Positions 38,049-52,909 are shown, counted from the first letter of the stretch. The stretch is 64,000 bases of DNA from Diphasiastrum complanatum (GCA_029204225.1 CM055092.1:28243859-28307858); one strand, 5' to 3'. The notes: a model not told the origin generated them from the letters alone. Program-made: numbers and translations.

Positions 38049-39079
38049 TATTCCATTCAGGATGAGTACTTGCTCAATAGAGATAGAGTATGTGTCCCCA
38101 ATTCAGAGGATTATAGGCAGTAGGTCCTATATGAGTGTCATGACAATCCTAGTGCGGGGCACCCAGGCATTCAAAAGACCTATGAGCTTCTTCGTAGGCA
38201 ATTTTTCTGGCCCAGTATGAAAAAGGACATCTAGCAATATGTAACCAGTTACCAGAAATGTCAAGTAAATAAAGCAAGGCATTTAAAGGCAGGAGGGTTG
38301 TTACAACCCTACCAGCTGGTCAATGGGAGAGTATCTCCATGGATTTTATAGTAGGCCTCCCTAGAACCCAAAGGGATAATGATGCTATATGGGTCACAGT
38401 TGACCGTCTGACCAAAATGGCTCATTTTATTCTGACCAAAACAACCGTTAGAGCTCCAAAGTTAGTGAGGTTGTTTGTAGACAGACTATTTAAGTTGTAC
38501 GGTCTACCTTCTAGCATAGTCAGCGACCAGAACAGTAAGTTTAATGGAAATTTTTGGAGGGCAATATACCATCATCTCCATACTAAACTTAATATGAGTA
38601 CCACTGACCATCCATAGACGGACGATCAAACAGAGAGGGTAAATCAGGTGCTGGAGGATATGCTTCATGCATACGTCAGTAGGAAGTAGACTATTTGGGA
38701 GGAGTATCTCTCAATATTAGAGTATGCCTATAACAGCACCAAACATTTAGCTATAGGATATAGCCCATTTATGCTGATGTACGGTTTTCAACCACGCTCA
38801 CCCACAGCTGTAGGGTTTAAACAAGAAAAAGTTGAAGCAGCCAGAAACTTTTTAGAGGACCTAAACTAGATGATAGAACATGCTAAGCGTAGCATCAAGC
38901 AGTCCCAGGATCGAGCCAAGCATTATGCAGATCCACATAGACGGGATGTGCAGTTCTCCGCTAGTGAGAAAGTCTACTTAAGAGTCCCATGTGACTCTAA
39001 AGCGACTAGCTCTTTGGATTTTAGCCATATTCTAGAAGGTCAACTTTGGATAAGGATCAAGGATAGATCAAATGGATAG
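38049..39079 (+). pseudogene. Ty3/gypsy integrase
   Basis: Pieces in order are the zinc-binding H-H-C-C part ([20 protein letters not shown], then TSYQKCQVNKARH), the core SMDFIVGLPRTQRDNDAIWV, VDRLTKMAHFI, SIVSDQNSKFNGNFW and LEYAYNSTKHLAIGYSPFML. The D, D and E positions can be placed. Several TAG stops break the frame. A C-terminal block (QDRAKHYADPHRRDVQF, KVYLRV) is readable up to about 39079, where copia LTR-like sequence begins. Confidence 0.88.
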
Positions 39080-39099
39080 ATCTGAGTCATGTGGCAATC

Positions 39100-39498
39100 T
39101 CACATGTGTGAAGACTGCTGGATTGTACCAGACTCATGGATGTACTTGATCTATAAAAGGATCATCATTTTGCTAATAAGAGATGAGACTTTTGCATTCT
39201 ACACTTTTGTGAGATTTCTAGTAATTGAAATTGTGATTTCTATGAATGATTGCTATCAAGAACCAAAGTACTTGTTGTTTCAGGTGAAGGCCGTACTGTG
39301 GACAGTACTCCACACGTGTGAGGCTGCTTTCACTAATTTATGAAGTTTTGATCCATTGCTCTTGCTTAAATCTAAGTGTAATGAATCTAGATCAAGATCT
39401 AATGTGTAGAACTTGATAGATCCATTGATTAAGCAACCAATAACTCTCAATGATTGTTAAGTACAATCATTATTGTCCTTTAAACTGAATTTTTATCA
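39100..39498 (+). repeat. 5' LTR of a copia element
   Basis: The right end (TTTTTATCA) is fixed by the primer-binding site that follows. The left end near 39100 (TGTGAAGACTGC) is approximate. It carries CACATGTGTGA and CACACGTGTGA palindromes. Confidence 0.6.
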
Positions 39499-39511
39499 TG
39501 GTATCAGAGCT
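39499..39511 (+). promoter_or_regulatory. Primer-binding site of the copia element
   Basis: TGGTATCAGAGCT immediately after the LTR end. Confidence 0.9.
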
Positions 39512-40093
39512 AAGTAAGAGAGTGATCATTTGAATCATAAAACTTGCAAAGATCATTGGCAAAATTTGTTTTTGGCCAATACTAGTGAGGGCGAGTTCAT
39601 CTAGAGTGATAGCTTGTTTCTATTTGGACCAAATCGACTTGGAGGCTGTGTATGTACCTTTCACACATGTGAAATCGTACAACAACTTTCATTTCATGTT
39701 ACTTTGTGTTTGTTGGTCCTAAAATCACAATTCTAGTTTATTTTTAGTGCTTTTTGAAGCATAGTATCGATCTAGATTCAATCTAGCTAATGCCTATGAC
39801 CAAATAGAGTTTTGGATCATTGAAGCATTTCCTTTTGGATTCTAAAATCAGATCTAAGAGGCGGATTTGTTCAGATCCTTAGTTAAAGTGAAATCTCCAA
39901 GAAAAGTGTAAAGCAAAAAATTTTGTGAGAGTGAAAGCTAGGAATTTTTGTCAAGATCTAATTGTGTATCATTCAAGCTTGTGTGCTAGTTTGATAGAGA
40001 CAAGACTATAGGCAATCTTGTAAGCTTTAGGCCTTTCATAGATCTTTAAAATTTCAAAAATCTTTGTGATTTTAGAAGAGCACTCATTCTACA

Positions 40094-40687
40094 ATGTCAT
40101 CCATGGGTGGATATTTGTTGGAATCAAGTGACAGACTCACTTCCACAAATTATTCCATTTGGAAAGTGAGAATGGAATCACTCCTAGTGATCCATGACCT
40201 CTTTGACATAGTTCATGGAGTTAAGGAAGAGCCTCAAACTCCCCAAGAACAAACCAAATACAAGAAGAGAGTAAGATTAGCTCTCCATTGCATAAAGTTG
40301 AATGTATGCAATGACATCTTGGAGGAGGTGTCTTCTTGTGTCTCATCCAAAGAGGCTTGGGATTCATTAAAAAGTACCTATGAATCCAATAACACTTCAA
40401 GAATCCTCATGCTAAGAAATCAAGTTTTCCAAAGCATGAAAGGAAGTGGACAAGAGTATGTCCTTAGGATCAAATCTCTTAACAAGGAGTTGGGTGCTAT
40501 AGGGGAGAAGATCCAAGATCAAAAGCTAGTACAAATCATATTGAATGGCCTAGGTGATGAGTTCACCAAATTGGTCCAATCATTTGCTATTCAAGACACT
40601 CTTCCATCCATTGAAAAGTTGCACAATGTTCTTGTGGCTGAGGAGAGTAGACTTCTACTCCTCAAGACAAAAAGGCATGTCACTTAA
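40094..40687 (+). pseudogene. Copia gag (UBN2-type)
   Basis: A 197-codon frame from ATG 40094 contains DRLTSTNYSIWKVRMESLL (N-terminal gag signature), SSKEAWDSLKSTYESNNTSR, ILMLRNQVFQSMKGSGQEYV and QKLVQIILNGLGDEF, the normal copia gag helices. Near 40680 the frame shifts by one and continues as the zinc-knuckle part. It lies about 580 bp after the primer-binding site, the usual leader position. Confidence 0.9.
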
Positions 40688-41471
40688 TGGAGGAGAGGAG
40701 AAAGCAAAGTTTACATCCAAAGGCAAGAAGAAACAAAATCCATTCAAGAAGAATCAAGGCAAGGAGGCCGAGATGAAGAATGGAGGATCTATTTCCAAAG
40801 GCAAGGTGAAGAACAAGACAAAGCTCAAGTGTTTCTTTTGTGGGAAGAAAGGACACTTTGCCTCAGAATATTACTTGAAGAAGAATCAACAAGCAAATGG
40901 AGATCAAGGGAACATTGCTCAAGAGGAAGAAGATGAGGATGGATTGAACACATCCTTAATGGTTGCATCTACACCAACTTCAAGTCAAGACACATGGTGG
41001 ATAGACAGTGGGGCTAGATCCCACATGTCTTTTAACAAGCATTATTTTTCTACTCTTCTATCTTGTAATGACTCTAAGAAGTCAATATACACTGCTAGTG
41101 ATCAAGAATGCAAGATAGATGGGATAGGATCTATTCCTCTTTGCTTAGGCACATCTAAAAGGATAGATCTAATTAATGTTTTGTATGTTCCTACCATTTC
41201 AAGAAACTTGCTTAGTGTAGGACAATTAATGGACAATGGACTAGATGTACATTTCAAGAATGGAGTTTGTTCCATCTTGAGAAATGATAAGTGCATAGCT
41301 AGTGGCATTAAGCAAGGTAGACTTTTCAAGTTGGATGCTAATGTTGCAAATGAAAGTGTGAACTTGGCTAGGGAGGAGCTATCTCAAATGGAGCTTTGGC
41401 ATAAAAGATTAGGCCATCCTAATCTTCAATCTATGGAGTCAATGGCAAGCAAGGAACTAGCTCTCGGCCTA
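40682..41471 (+). pseudogene. Copia gag zinc knuckle, protease and pre-integrase
   Basis: In the shifted frame a Lys-rich linker leads to CFFCGKKGHFASEYY, a zinc knuckle whose last Cys is replaced by Tyr. Then come TWWIDSGARSHMSFNK (protease with intact DSG), LINVLYVPTISRNLLSVGQL and MELWHKRLGHPNLQSMESM (pre-integrase). The element breaks off at about 41471, before the integrase core. Confidence 0.9.
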
Positions 41472-42228
41472 CCAAGAGCTTTCACGCACTGGATCTACGA
41501 GAGTTGGGTGGCCAAAACCCTGCAGCCATAGCTTGCAGATCGTGAAGGAGAAGGAGGCCATGAGGAGGCTGTCGTGCACGGTGAAGGGAGTAAAGCTGTA
41601 GCGCTCCGAAGTGTCCAGCGGCTGGGGTACCCTGTTTCAACGTTTTGGAAAGATCACAACTGTAGGATTGAGAGTAGATATGGATCGACGGTTGAGATCG
41701 TCTACTTAAGATGAATATTTAGATGGAGTCTGAAGGGCAGTTGAAGAAGGCAAAGAGGCTTTGAAGTAATTATAGCCATTCAACTTCAATAAAAATTTTC
41801 ACATTGAAAGTTGAGTTGGGTCCCAAGTTCATGAAGTGTGAAGTTTCTTCACTCTAAAGAAACAGTTCAAAAACGAGAAAAGTCCCTATTTTTGGGTCCT
41901 TTGTCCATTTTGACCCAAACGAAAGGCTATAACCTCCAAATGAAGGGCACCTGGACTGTACCTGCAAGTACGATACAACAAAATAGAGTGATTGTTGCGG
42001 AGAAAGTGTTCGGAGTGCGCCAAAAGTGATTTCACCATTCCACTGGGCACGTAGTTGGGAGTTGACGACTGAGTGCATTTTGGAAGGCGACGCCGATTTG
42101 GCTTTCAAATTGGTGGAAAAGCGGCGAGTGGCCTGGTAAGGCAAAAAGTGCAGGTCATTATTTTCAACTCAATGTTGGCCCCGACATACTATTTTTAGCC
42201 TACGATAGAAGTTTCAAGCAGTTTTGCG
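41472..42228. other. Unassigned sequence between two copia fragments
   Basis: No LTR, primer-binding site or gene was recognised. It may contain the leader of the next gag. Confidence 0.4.
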
Positions 42229-42744
42229 ATGGCAAACATGGGAGAGTCCATTTTGAGTGAAAGTAGCAAATTGGACGGGATTTCCAACTATGCAGTGTGG
42301 AAATTCAAAATGAAAAACAAACTGATGGAGAAAGACGTGTGGGAAGTCGTCACAGGCGATGAGAGAAGGCCGCCAAATGAAATGGATATCAAAGTGTTCG
42401 AGAAAAAGTTGAGGAAAGCTTTGACCTTCATTAACTTGTCAGTGAAGGATCACACCATTACCCACATTTGTGAAGCTGTTACACCCAGACAGGCATGGGA
42501 TGTGCTAAAGGAGCAGTTTGAGACATCAAATCCGTCAAGAATCATGTTTCTGAAGTCAAAGTTGAATAGTGCCTGCATGGAACAAGGAGAGCACATTCAG
42601 ACGTATATGACCAGAATCAAGACAATGAGGGATGAACTGCATTCTATTGGTGAGCGCATACTTGATGTGGAACTGGTGCACAATGCATTGTGCAGCATTG
42701 CAGAACCCTATCAGATGTTTGTGAGCGTCGTCTCTCCTTACTGA
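42229..42744 (+). pseudogene. Second copia gag, different family, truncated
   Basis: From ATG 42229 the frame gives SKLDGISNYAVWKFKMKNKL, VTPRQAWDVLKEQFETSNPS, IMFLKSKLNSACMEQGEHIQ and ELVHNALCSIAEPYQMFVSV, the copia gag pattern. It breaks off near 42735, where it joins a minus-strand LTR fragment. It is open over 171 codons, so the truncation may be fairly recent. Confidence 0.9.
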
Positions 42745-43104
42745 ATACACAAATGGTATTCAATATATATACATAATGTAATAGGTGTGCAGATGAAGAA
42801 AGTATAGGGTGGATGTATTGTTTGTAGGAGATCGTGGGTGGCTGCAGTCGTTGTCCAGTCTGTTAGCACAATTGCATGAGATGAGTGTGAAAAGGATGCA
42901 ACGTCAGCCTTTGTTGAGGTGAACGTTGGTTGTCACCTGAACATGTGTAAAAACACAATGTCGCGATTCCTTCGTCTTTTCTTCGCCTGTGAGAATTTGC
43001 ATGTTAATATGCAGACTGCACAACAACGCGAGTAAATATGCAGCATGAATGGAGGCAGATTAAAATGAGATTTAGGAGAGTAGAGGAAATAAATCCAACA
43101 CACA
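42735..43104 (-). repeat. LTR fragment of the 5.7-kb copia family, minus strand
   Basis: The complement begins TGTTGGATTTATTTCCTCTA (ending at 43104) and continues with the TCTGCCTCCATTCATGCTGC, GCAGTCTGCATATTAACATG and TATATATTGAATACCATTTG blocks of the LTR at 11130. It covers about the first third of that LTR. Confidence 0.85.
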
Positions 43105-43109
43105 ACACA

Positions 43110-43560
43110 AGTTTGGTACTACAATCAAGATGAAACTGAGCGTATGGATTGGGAGACTATCAAACGAGCCCTTATCACACGGTTCAAACCTCGGAAGTTT
43201 ATAGAAGATCCTTTTCTACTCTTAAGTAAGATTAAAATGAGAAAGCGAGAAATGGTTCAAGATTACATTGAACAAGTAAAATGCCTCAGATCTGAGTGCG
43301 TACCTGAATTATTTATTGAAGATGCCATGATTATGTTGTTCCTGGCAGGCCTTTTTTAAAAGTATCAGACGTGAGCTGAAACATCACAATGAGTATGCAA
43401 CTTTGCAAAACGCTATGGATGATGCAGTATGAGAGGAAGATGAAGATTCAGATGACGAGCCGAATATCAGTATATTGCCTTATACAACAGGGCAGACCAC
43501 TACGACATCCACCATGATTGCATCAACGAATGTTGACGATATTGTAGAGACTTAGAATTT
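43110..43560 (+). pseudogene. Gypsy-like gag fragment
   Basis: The frame reads DWETIKRALITRFKPRKFIE, DPFLLLSKIKMRKREMVQDY and IEQVKCLRSECVPELFIEDA, the W..F...L..RF....F.DP...L..L.....V..Y......L pattern of retrotrans_gag. One frameshift at about 43358 and a stop interrupt it; the tail is acidic. Confidence 0.75.
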
Positions 43561-43589
43561 GCTTTGCACAGGAAGACAGATCATGCTAC

Positions 43590-43820
43590 ATAGTACCACA
43601 GACAGAAAACACTCTCCATAGCAAGCTCACATAGCAACTGTATTTCTCAAAACAAAATTACACTGTACATATAGTTGTTCACTCAGGCAACCCATGCATG
43701 ACCCAGGTTGCCATTGGCGGGACGCGTGTCTTGTCGACTTGCCTCGTGGCGAGGCCAAGTGATCCTTATCCACTGATAGGACCCACAGTATAGTAGCACA
43801 GTGATTCTACTTTAATTCTA
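43590..43820 (-). repeat. Probable 3' LTR start of the minus-strand copia element
   Basis: The purine-rich run AAGGGAGAGAGATAGAA (complement of about 43818-43834) follows the end of pol, as a polypurine tract would. The LTR limits are approximate. Confidence 0.45.
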
Positions 43821-43877
43821 TCTCTCTCCCTTAAAGTAGAGTATACTTTATACACAGTCATAGACATAGCTTTAAAG

Positions 43878-46270
43878 TCAACAAACTTTAAGTATAGAAA
43901 GCTTTGATCTAAACTTATCAGACTTTTCTCCAACAAGTGGCTTAGTGAAAATATCAGCTGGTTGTTCTTCTGTGCTACAATGAACAACATGAATTTCACG
44001 ACTCAGCAGCCTCTCAAGTATAAAGTGATACTGAATCTCAATGTGTTTAGTTCTCGCATGGAACACTGGATTCTTTGCTAGCTGAATGCCACTTTGACTA
44101 TCGCTATGTAAAGTCGTGGGATTTTTCTGCTTCATGCCAACTTCTTCCAAGATTTGTCTCAACCATATAGCTTCATGTGCTACACTACACATTGCCTTAT
44201 ACTCTGCCTCTGTGGTGGAAAGAGCAATTGTACTTTGCTTCTTACTAGACCATGAAAAGCAACTACCACAAAATTGGAAGACATACCCTGTGGTAGATCT
44301 ACAATCATCATAGTCAACTCCCCAATCCACATCCACATAGCCACACAACTCAGGTAAACCATTATGCTTCCTGTAAATCAAGCCATACTATGAAGTGCCT
44401 TTTACATAACGCAAAATGCGTTTAGCTGCCTTCCAATGCATTTCCGTAGGTGCTGCCATAAACTGACTTACAATGCCAACAACATAGCATATATTTGGTC
44501 TAGTCATGGTAAGGTAAATCAAGCTCCCTACTAACTGCCTATACAGCATAGCATCAAATGACTGTGACTCATCAAGCTTAGAAAGCCCTTTACCTGGTTC
44601 AATAGGAGTATTTACTGGTTTGCAATCCTGTAATCTAAACCTGTGCAACAACTCTTTGACATACTTCACCTGTGTTAAACCACTTCGTGTCCTTTTTGCC
44701 ACACCTCTACTCCAAGGCAATAATGCATCAGACTGAGATCTATCATCTCAAATTGTTCCATGAGGTCTTTCTTAATCATATCTATCATCTCTTGATTATT
44801 TTCCATAATAATGAAGTCATCAACATAAAGAGCAATCAAAGCAACCATACCATCAAAGCATAAGACATATAGATTTGGATCAGAGTGTGTTCTCACCATC
44901 CCCTTTGAGCGAAAGTAGGCATCAATCCTACTATACCACGCATGTGGTGTCTGTTTAAGACCATAAAGCGCTTTCTTCAAGTGACATACTTTATTTTTCT
45001 GTCCTTCGCTACAAAGCCTTCAGGTTGATCCATGAACACCTCTTCTTCCCACTCACCATTCAGAAAAACAGATTTCACATCCATCTGATGCAAAGGCCAA
45101 CCAAAATGTGAAGCTAAAGCAACAAGTAGACGTAGAGTATTCCACTTACATATCGGCGCAAAGGTCTCCTCATAGTCGATGCCTTTGCTTTGTGCATACC
45201 CTTTGATCACCAATCTTGCCTTGTGCTTTGCTATACTTCCATCTGCATGGTACTAGGTCCTGTATACCCATTTGCAACCAATGGGTTTCTTGCCAACTGG
45301 TGGTTCTATAAGTCCCATGTGCTATGCTTAGAAATTGACTCCATCTCCTCTCCCATGGCCTTGACCCAAATGTCATCATCCTTCGCTTCACCATAAGTTG
45401 AAGGTTCTTTTCTTTGAATAATGCTAGATAAGAGAGCATAATTTGCTTCATACCTCTCAGGTTGTGTCTTCTCTCTTGTTGATCTTCGTAGGTCTCCCTG
45501 GCTTGATGATCCTGAAAAGTCATTCATGTCGCGGCTATCCAACAATCTCTCAAACCACTTAGGGAGCTTCCTGTCAGGTGATCGGCTTCCTGGTGAAAAT
45601 GTATCCCACGGTACATACTTCTCCTTGCGTTTGTCACCTGCAATTTCAATCCTTCTTGCACCAAAAGGTTTGTCCCTACCTCTCCAACCTGTCTCTTGAG
45701 GTTGAGTAGTAGTATCTTGAGATGTATCCTCATGTTCATCACTCGGAAGGTCAATGAATGGATCATCATCAGGTGGTATCCTCACTATACCATCTTTCCC
45801 ACTGGATGTCTCTATCTGCTCAGCATCCTCGTCTTCATACATCTTGGACTCATCAAAGATAACATCACGGCTTATATGGACTTTGTTTTCCACTGGATCA
45901 AAACATCTATAGCCCTTCACACGATCATCATATCCTAGGAATATACACTTGATAGCTTTTACATCAAGTTTACGTCTCTCTTCCTTAGGAATGTGTACAA
46001 AGGCCTTACATCCAAAGATTCGCAAGTGGTTCACCTTTGGTTTCTTCTTCATGAATGCTTCCTCAGGTGTTATCTTTGGTATGGCAATGGTAGTACTTCT
46101 ATTTTGAAGATAGACTGCCGTACTGCATGCTTCTGACCAAAAATCCTTTGGTAGTTTCATCTCAGCTAGCATAGATATGGCACTTTCCACAATCGTACGA
46201 TTCTTGCGCTCAACTACACCATTGAGAGCAGGAGTATGAGCTTGCACTTTGATGAGCTCATAGGAATCTT
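43878..46270 (-). pseudogene. Copia pol on the minus strand: integrase end, RT and RNase H
   Basis: From right to left the pieces are LIKVQAHTPALNGVVERKNR (integrase), FWSEACSTAVYLQNRS, LRIFGCKAFVHIPKEERRKL, KGYRCFDPVENKVHISRDVI, then the RT parts [52 protein letters not shown] and SLIYLTMTRPNICYVVG, and the RNase H parts YVDVDWGVDYDDCRSTTGYV and HVVHCSTEEQPADIFTKPL. The YVDD box is intact. Frames overlap through several frameshifts near 45.2-45.5, 44.98 and 44.7 kb. The 5' part (gag to mid-integrase) is missing: at about 46270 it meets another copia element head to head. Confidence 0.93.
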
Positions 46271-46271
46271 G

Positions 46272-47489
46272 ATGCAGGAAGAACAACGGTGAGAAATGGT
46301 GAAAGCTAGACATCAAAATACTAACGATCAGGCACTTGCGACACGCCAGAAACAAGGCAAGGGTAAGGGCAAGAAGAAGTCTAAGCATCAATTTGCCAAG
46401 TCTCAAGAGGATGAGGGATCTTCCAGTAAGACCAAGAAGAAAGGCAAGTGCTTCCATTGTGGTAAAGAGGGTCATTGGAAGAGTGAATGTCACAAATTCT
46501 TGGCGGAACAAGACAAGGGAAAACCAAAGCAAGCAGGTAACCTTGTCGATGAGGGTGAGATTGAAGACTCTAGCATCTTCATATCTGCATTGTCATCTAA
46601 TCAAGATGATCAAGCGTGGTATATTGACTCGGGAGCCACAAGACACATAACAGGTAACAAGAATTGGTTCAGTAGCATGAAAGTGTTGGATAATGGAACA
46701 TCGTTTCACAAGCAAATGGTGAGGTGTGCAAGATCAAGGGGATAGGCACTGTTTCAATCCAACTACCTGATGGCAAAAGCAGATGATCAGGGAGGTACTT
46801 TATGTACTAGGTTTGAAGAAAAATCTACTTTTTGTTGGAGTCATTATTGATCAAAAGTTAAAAGTAGAATTCGCCCATGATCGTTGCTTTGTGAAGCATG
46901 TGAACCAAAAGCTCAAAGTTATTGCGGATGGAGTAAGGGAACCCAATACAAAATTGTACAGGTTAAATGCTACAATCAAGGGGCAACATGGACTTGTATC
47001 GTCCATTCCATCGCAAACTGAGTTGTGGCATAAGAGGCTTGGTCACTTGAACTTGGGAAGTCTCAGTTTGATGAGAAAATTGGAGATGGTAACAGGATTG
47101 CCTACCATTGAAGACCACTTGAAATCGATGTGCGAATCATGTGTATATGGGAAGCAGCATCGAGAGAAGTTCAATAAAGGGAGTGTTGCAAGAGCAAAGA
47201 ACATCCTGGATTTAATCCACACAGATTTATGCGGGCCTATGAGGACCATGTCCTTAGGTAAAGCCTTCTATTTCATGACCTTTATTGATGATATGTCACG
47301 TAAGACGTGGATCTACTTCTTGAAGAAGAAATCAGATGCATTTGACAACTTCAAGAGCTTCAAAGCATTGGTCGAAAATCACACAGGTAGGAAGATCAAA
47401 GTCCTAAGATCAGATAGTGGAGGTGAGTACAAGTCTAATGACTTCAATAATCTTTGTGATCAATGTGGGATTAAAAGACAATTTACATT
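46272..47489 (+). pseudogene. Copia gag end, protease and integrase start on the plus strand
   Basis: It begins in gag (LMQEEQR, near 46272), then a Lys-rich linker, the zinc knuckle CFHCGKEGHWKSEC (C-x2-C-x4-H-x4-C complete), protease AWYIDSGATRHITGN (DSG intact), LWHKRLGHLNLGSLSLMRKL, then the integrase IHTDLCGPMRTMSLGKAFYF, FIDDMSRKTWIYFLKKKSDA and RSDSGGEYKSNDFN. It stops at CGIKRQFT, just before the third catalytic residue (Glu). A frameshift near 46700-46785 splits it. The two main frames are long (149 and 250 codons), so it is moderately young. Confidence 0.93.
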
Positions 47490-48095
47490 CTTTATTGTCA
47501 GTCATAAGGTTTTATTCCTTTACAAATTGAATTAGCTTCGTAGGGCACGCGGTTTTGTCTGCTATTGTCTTGTGCTCTATCGCATTATTGACATGTATAC
47601 TTGATATACTTAATCTGATAACAGTTTTTGTTCTGCGTTCAGATCTGTGTTAATATTACTATGCTTATTATTATTCATTCTGTCTGAATTTTTTTGACGC
47701 TCATTTTCGGTAATAGATGACTAACATTTAGTCTTGTCTTTCGCGAATCTTTCGCGACTAATTATCAGTCGAGCACTATCTAGCTTTTAGCGAATCATTT
47801 GTGACACATAATTTGTCTTACTATTTGCGACAAATCATTCATTAAGATTTGGCTGCATAATCAAGAATGACCGTGAATTCCATCACTAACATTCTGCTCA
47901 TTCTGATAGGCGTAGTCATGCTTACGGAGAGAGTCATGTAGCTCGTTCCACTGTGCACGAACACTTTCTATTTGAGTTTGTTTCTCGTTCGTGCTTCGTT
48001 TCTCATTCGTGTTCGTCTTACCCCTTTTTGAGCTAATTTTTCGTTTCTTACATATGACACCTTTCTCCTCTCGTCTTTTCTCCCTCTCTCCAACA
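47490..48095 (+). repeat. 5'-truncated LTR of the second copy of the 5.7-kb copia family
   Basis: It matches about 11536-12142 of the longer LTR (GGGCACGCGGTTTTGTC, GTAATAGATGACTAACATTTAG, CTCTCTCCAACA). The first part of the LTR is missing: it joins directly to the truncated integrase of the preceding copia fragment. Confidence 0.9.
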
Positions 48096-48108
48096 TGGTA
48101 TCAGAGCT
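48096..48108 (+). promoter_or_regulatory. Primer-binding site of the second copy
   Basis: TGGTATCAGAGCT directly after the LTR end CCAACA. Confidence 0.93.
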
Positions 48109-48233
48109 ATTTTTATAGCTTGATAAGCTTCCACAGTACAAGATTCTACTAGCCGATATAGTAATTGTTTTCTCGTTCTGTATTTTCAGTATCCGATTTT
48201 CAAACTTAAGTCACTATAGACTAATTCATCCAC

Positions 48234-49000
48234 ATGGATTCCCAAGGGAAAGACAGTCCTATTATGGACAAGCTTGATGGAGCCAATTACCATCTGTGGA
48301 AATTTAAGATGAAAACTGTTCTAATGGCTAAAGAATTGTATGACGTTGTTACAGGTGTAGAAGGGAAACCTGATGTAGACGACGCCAGATGGAAGCTGAA
48401 GGATGGAAAGGGTTCCACGTTGATCAGACATCAAAAGAAGTCTGGAACATCTTGAGCACACTGTACGAAGTGCGAGATATAGCTTCCAAGCTACATCTCA
48501 GGAAGAAATTCTACTCCCTCAAGATGACTAATGGTGATTCTCTGTAGAATTACATTAATCAATTCAAGAACCTGCTAAGACAAATGGCCGCTGTCGGATC
48601 TGTCATAGACAATCAAGACGTAGTGATGCAACTGCTTACAAGCTTGCCAAGCTCTTACGACAGTTGGGTGATGATCATCATGACTCATCTAGAATTGACT
48701 CTTTCGAGAGTCATTACTATGTTGTTGCAGGAAGACACGTGGAGGAATGAAGCCTCAAGTTCCTCAGCTGATTCTCACGCCTTGTACACCAACAAGAGCA
48801 CGACAAAGCAGAAGAAGAAGAAAGGCCCGAGGCAATCAAATCTAGACCAGAAACTAGCTTAGCACAAGGAACAGTCGAATCCGCAGACAAAAAAAAAGCT
48901 GTTCTGCAGATACTGCAAGCGAAACAACCATGAAATACAAGACTGCCGGTCTCTTCAAACGAAGAACAACATCAAGGGGCAGTCAAATCAAGTGGCAAAT
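48234..49000 (+). pseudogene. gag of the second copy (more complete than the first)
   Basis: It starts MDSQGKDSPIMDKLDGANYH and LWKFKMKTVLMAKELYDVVT, then after a frameshift near 48410 continues through IASKLHLRKKFYSLKMTNGD, DVVMQLLTSLPSSYDSWVMI and the zinc knuckle CRYCKRNNHEIQDC, which is intact here. Stops occur at 48546-48548 and about 48860. It shows which gag segment was lost from the copy at 6424. Confidence 0.9.
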
Positions 49001-49049
49001 GCAGCTGCAGAAGCTCCACAGCCTATTCAAAAAGCCGATCATGATACCT

Positions 49050-50386
49050 TCATGACCAGCCATCAAGAAGCATTTGGCGACAATTCTTGGTTCCTGGATT
49101 CCGGAGCCACTTAGCATATGACTAGCCTTATTGGTTGTTTCGAGTCCTATACACCTTAAAGTACCCAGAAATATGTTCACCTTGGTGAGAATAGCACACA
49201 AGCTATTAAAGGTGAAGTCACTATAAAATTAAGCTTTGCTAATGATCAGTCTAAGCTACTCTCTAGAGTCCTTTATGTACCAAATTTATCTACGAATCTG
49301 CTCTCTGTAAGTAGAATCACAGATCTAGGACACAGAGTAGAATTCGAATGTGATCAATGTAAAGTGGTTGATAGGACAGACAAGAGCCTAGCACTCGGAA
49401 AGAAGCATTGATACTTGTACAAATTAAGTCATTGCTTTTCGGCCTCTAGTCAGGCTCTCTGTACTTCTATTCATTCAAATAAAGGTTTACTTTGGCATTA
49501 TAGACTTGGTCATTTAAATAATGTTGTTGTACAACGAATGTCTAGACAATCTATTGTTCTTGATCTCGACTATCCTCACGAAAAGGTCGAGTTACATGTC
49601 TGTCAAGACTATCTAGTTGGTAACAGACTAGGAAACCATTCAAATCAAGCCATCAGCATATTGCTAGAGGATTTCTAGATGTTGTACATTAAGATATTTG
49701 TGGTCCGATGAAAAATTCTTCGTTGAAGGATTCCAAGCAGTTTATAACCTTTATTGATGAATTTTTTAGAAGGACCATGGTGTATTTTATAAAGAAGTAA
49801 TCAGAAGCATTCAACTGCTTCAGAATCTTCAGGGAGCGTGCAGAGAAGGAGACTGGAAGGATGATCAAGGCCCTCAGGTCAAATAACGGTGGAGAATATA
49901 TCTCTATTGAGTTTAAGGAGTACTACCAAAGCCAAGACATTGAGCAGCAATTAATCACTCCTTAAAGTCCTCAGTCTAATGGCTTAGCCGAGAGGAAGAA
50001 TCATACTCTGGTTGAATTTGCCAAATGTATGCTATCGCATGCATCGTTGCCCAAGAAATTCTAGGCTGAAGCTGTCTCCACTGCAGCTTACATCCAGAAC
50101 AGATGTTCGACCAAGGCCCTCTTATGCAAGACACCCCACGAGGTGTGGACAGGCTCTAAGCCTTCTTTGAAGAACCTAAGAGTGTTTGGGTGCATTGCCT
50201 ACGCACAGATCCCAAAAGACACGAGGAAGAAATTGGACTTCCAAGGTCCCAAGACCATCCTGATTGGATATACTTCATCTGATAATACTTATGAGCTATA
50301 TGATCCTGATACCCAGCAAATCTTATATAGTCAAGATACAGTCTTCATCAAGGATCAGTTCATCGACCTCAAAGGCAAGGATGTTG
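49050..50386 (+). pseudogene. Protease and integrase of the second copy, truncated
   Basis: It reads NSWFLDSGAT with intact DSG, followed by a stop where the first copy has Gln. Next come LLWHYRLGHLNNVVVQRMS, DICGPMKNSSLKDSKQFITF, SPQSNGLAERKNHTLVEFAK, then PSLKNLRVFGCIAYAQIPKD and TILIGYTSSDNTYELYDPDT. At least six in-frame stops are visible (for example where the first copy has FWAEAV). Similarity to the first copy ends at about 50386, before RT; the rest of the element is absent. Confidence 0.9.

Positions 50387-52909
<2,523 letters not shown>

Noticed and set aside
45306-46532. A single 408-codon minus frame
   Set aside because: Its first part reads antisense through the neighbouring plus-strand gag and protease; only the part left of about 46270 is real copia integrase.
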